Positions 5,237-6,081 of a DNA stretch of 6,081 nt are shown here, piece by piece. The stretch is from Candidatus Shapirobacteria bacterium. Lineage in GTDB: Bacteria; Patescibacteriota; Microgenomatia; UBA12405. Positions within the stretch are counted from its first letter, which is position 1. Every line of letters begins with the position of its first letter. The translations under genes were made by a program, and so were the position numbers. The stretch covers positions 1 through 6,081 of the forward strand of contig JAGVHP010000046.1 in the NCBI GenBank assembly GCA_020056515.1, in the 5' to 3' direction. Under the pieces are notes generated by a model. It saw nothing but the letters and a program-made list of their open reading frames with translations. It did not search any database and was not told where the DNA came from.

Positions 5237-6081
5237 CTATGGACAGTACTTGCCGTTCCAACTGCCGCAGCACCCCCACAACTGTTGAGTCTCTGCTACC
5301 GACAGCCCTAAATACTGTCCAAATTTATTAACATCTAATCCGTTGATGCTGTAATGTAAATGCGGTCCGGTCGAATTGCCGGTGTTATTTACCACTCCAA
5401 TTTGCTCACCGGCATTAACTTTTTGGTTGGCCCCAACTTTTTGTCCTCCTTCCGGCATATGTCCATAATGAGTTAGAAAATCCTTCCCCTCGCATTTGCC
5501 GTGAACTCTCACATAAAAACCACTTACTCCGTCATAACCGATTTCAGCTATCCCTGTGTGTGTGGCGTATATTGGAGTTCCATTTCCGGTTCCGATATCC
5601 ACTGCCGGTGACTGCATATTCTGGTGGGTACAGCCCTGGGCAAAAGGCCCTTGAGTAAATCCGCCGCTTGTCGGTCTGCCGCTGGGACAGCCTTCGGGCA
5701 CCGGAATACTCGGGTCCCACGGTTCAAATCCGGGTTGATTTACCTCTCCATAACAGACCCAAACATCTCCATTCTCGTCGGTATATTCATTGCTTGTTTC
5801 ATTATTGCTATTCTCCCCAATTTTTCCACAACTTTTTCCACCTTTAGCTGCGTGAATGTCTGCCGGCATTGGTAGGCTACTTACCCAGCCCCAACTGGCT
5901 TGCATTTCCGCCAAGTATTCCCTCCCCGTCATTCCGTTGGTTACATTTTTTTCATCCGGATCACAGGAGCCGTTAAGATAATTTGTGGCAAAACCAAGCC
6001 AATAATTTCCTCCAATTCTGGGATCACCTGCGCAAGCCGACCCCGGATCAAGTTTTAAAAAATAATTTATTTGAGCATTAA
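5237..6081 (-). CDS. Secreted M23 (LytM-type) metallopeptidase, C-terminal part
   Basis: The frame is open from the right edge through the stop at 5239-5237, so at least 280 residues are visible and the N-terminus is missing. An internal Met (ATG 5932-5930) is not a likely start, since 49 open codons precede it. Counting from that Met, the M23 elements are H103 and D112 in THQNMQSPAVDIG (zinc ligands), THYGHM at 154-159 (H158) and GPHLHYSI at 189-196. M23 enzymes are zinc endopeptidases that cut peptidoglycan cross-bridges or stems. Ten cysteines are spread over the visible part, outside the metal motifs, so disulfides and an extracytoplasmic location are likely. About 35 residues follow the catalytic core, ending in WGCCGSWNGKYCP. 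It leads the downstream pair of membrane proteins, 12 nt apart, suggesting an envelope-remodelling operon. Confidence 0.92.
   Translation of the reverse strand, partial: NAQINYFLKLDPGSACAGDPRIGGNYWLGFATNYLNGSCDPDEKNVTNGMTGREYLAEMQASWGWVSSLPMPADIHAAKGGKSCGKIGENSNNETSNEYTDENGDVWVCYGEVNQPGFEPWDPSIPVPEGCPSGRPTSGGFTQGPFAQGCTHQNMQSPAVDIGTGNGTPIYATHTGIAEIGYDGVSGFYVRVHGKCEGKDFLTHYGHMPEGGQKVGANQKVNAGEQIGVVNNTGNSTGPHLHYSINGLDVNKFGQYLGLSVAETQQLWGCCGSWNGKYCP

Noticed and set aside
5624..5875. Plus-strand open frame of 83 codons within the M23 gene
   Set aside because: It is antisense to the peptidase coding region, which has clear metal-binding motifs, and has no start signal or recognisable motif.

Overview
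The window carries the chromosomal dnaA neighbourhood of a bacterium with a reduced, moderately AT-rich genome. The order (yidC)-yidD-rnpA-rpmH, then divergent dnaA-dnaN, is the ancestral bacterial origin arrangement. An 88-residue RnpA, compact operons with overlapping genes, near absence of Shine-Dalgarno sequences, no recF or gyrB after dnaN, and small single-pass proteins of unknown function suggest a Candidate Phyla Radiation (Patescibacteria) member, perhaps Microgenomates-like. That placement is an inference from gene features, not a phylogeny. TGA is used as a stop (the 312-residue gene ends in TGA), so the code looks standard rather than the Gracilibacteria type.

Layout. Bases 1-636, minus strand: rpmH (missing from simple ORF lists because it is short), rnpA and yidD, tightly overlapping, then the first codons of yidC. 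Bases 637-759: divergent promoter region with two DnaA-box-like sites and an 11-bp direct repeat. Bases 760-2109, plus strand: dnaA. Bases 2110-2467: a 358-bp gap with three clustered DnaA-box-like sites followed by an AT-rich stretch with a 7-bp tandem repeat, the best oriC candidate. Bases 2468-3592: dnaN. Bases 3599-6081, minus strand: a small lipoprotein gene, and upstream of it a likely operon of a Cys-rich secreted M23 metallopeptidase (5' end outside the window), a 312-residue single-pass protein and a 120-residue single-pass protein.

How the genes work together. rpmH, rnpA, yidD and yidC serve ribosome assembly, tRNA maturation and membrane-protein insertion. dnaA and dnaN serve replication initiation and processivity. 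The right-hand minus-strand genes all encode exported or membrane-anchored proteins, so they probably act at the cell envelope; the peptidase indicates peptidoglycan remodelling, and the two unknown proteins may belong with it.

Most notable observations. (1) The plus strand is C-rich over G on both sides of dnaA and through dnaA and dnaN, so no skew switch is visible at the presumed origin. (2) Four transcription-unit starts have a -10-like hexamer exactly 6 nt before the ATG, which predicts leaderless mRNAs. (3) A perfect hairpin overlapping the end of the 120-residue gene contains a consensus TTGACA placed 17 bp before the -10 of the next gene.
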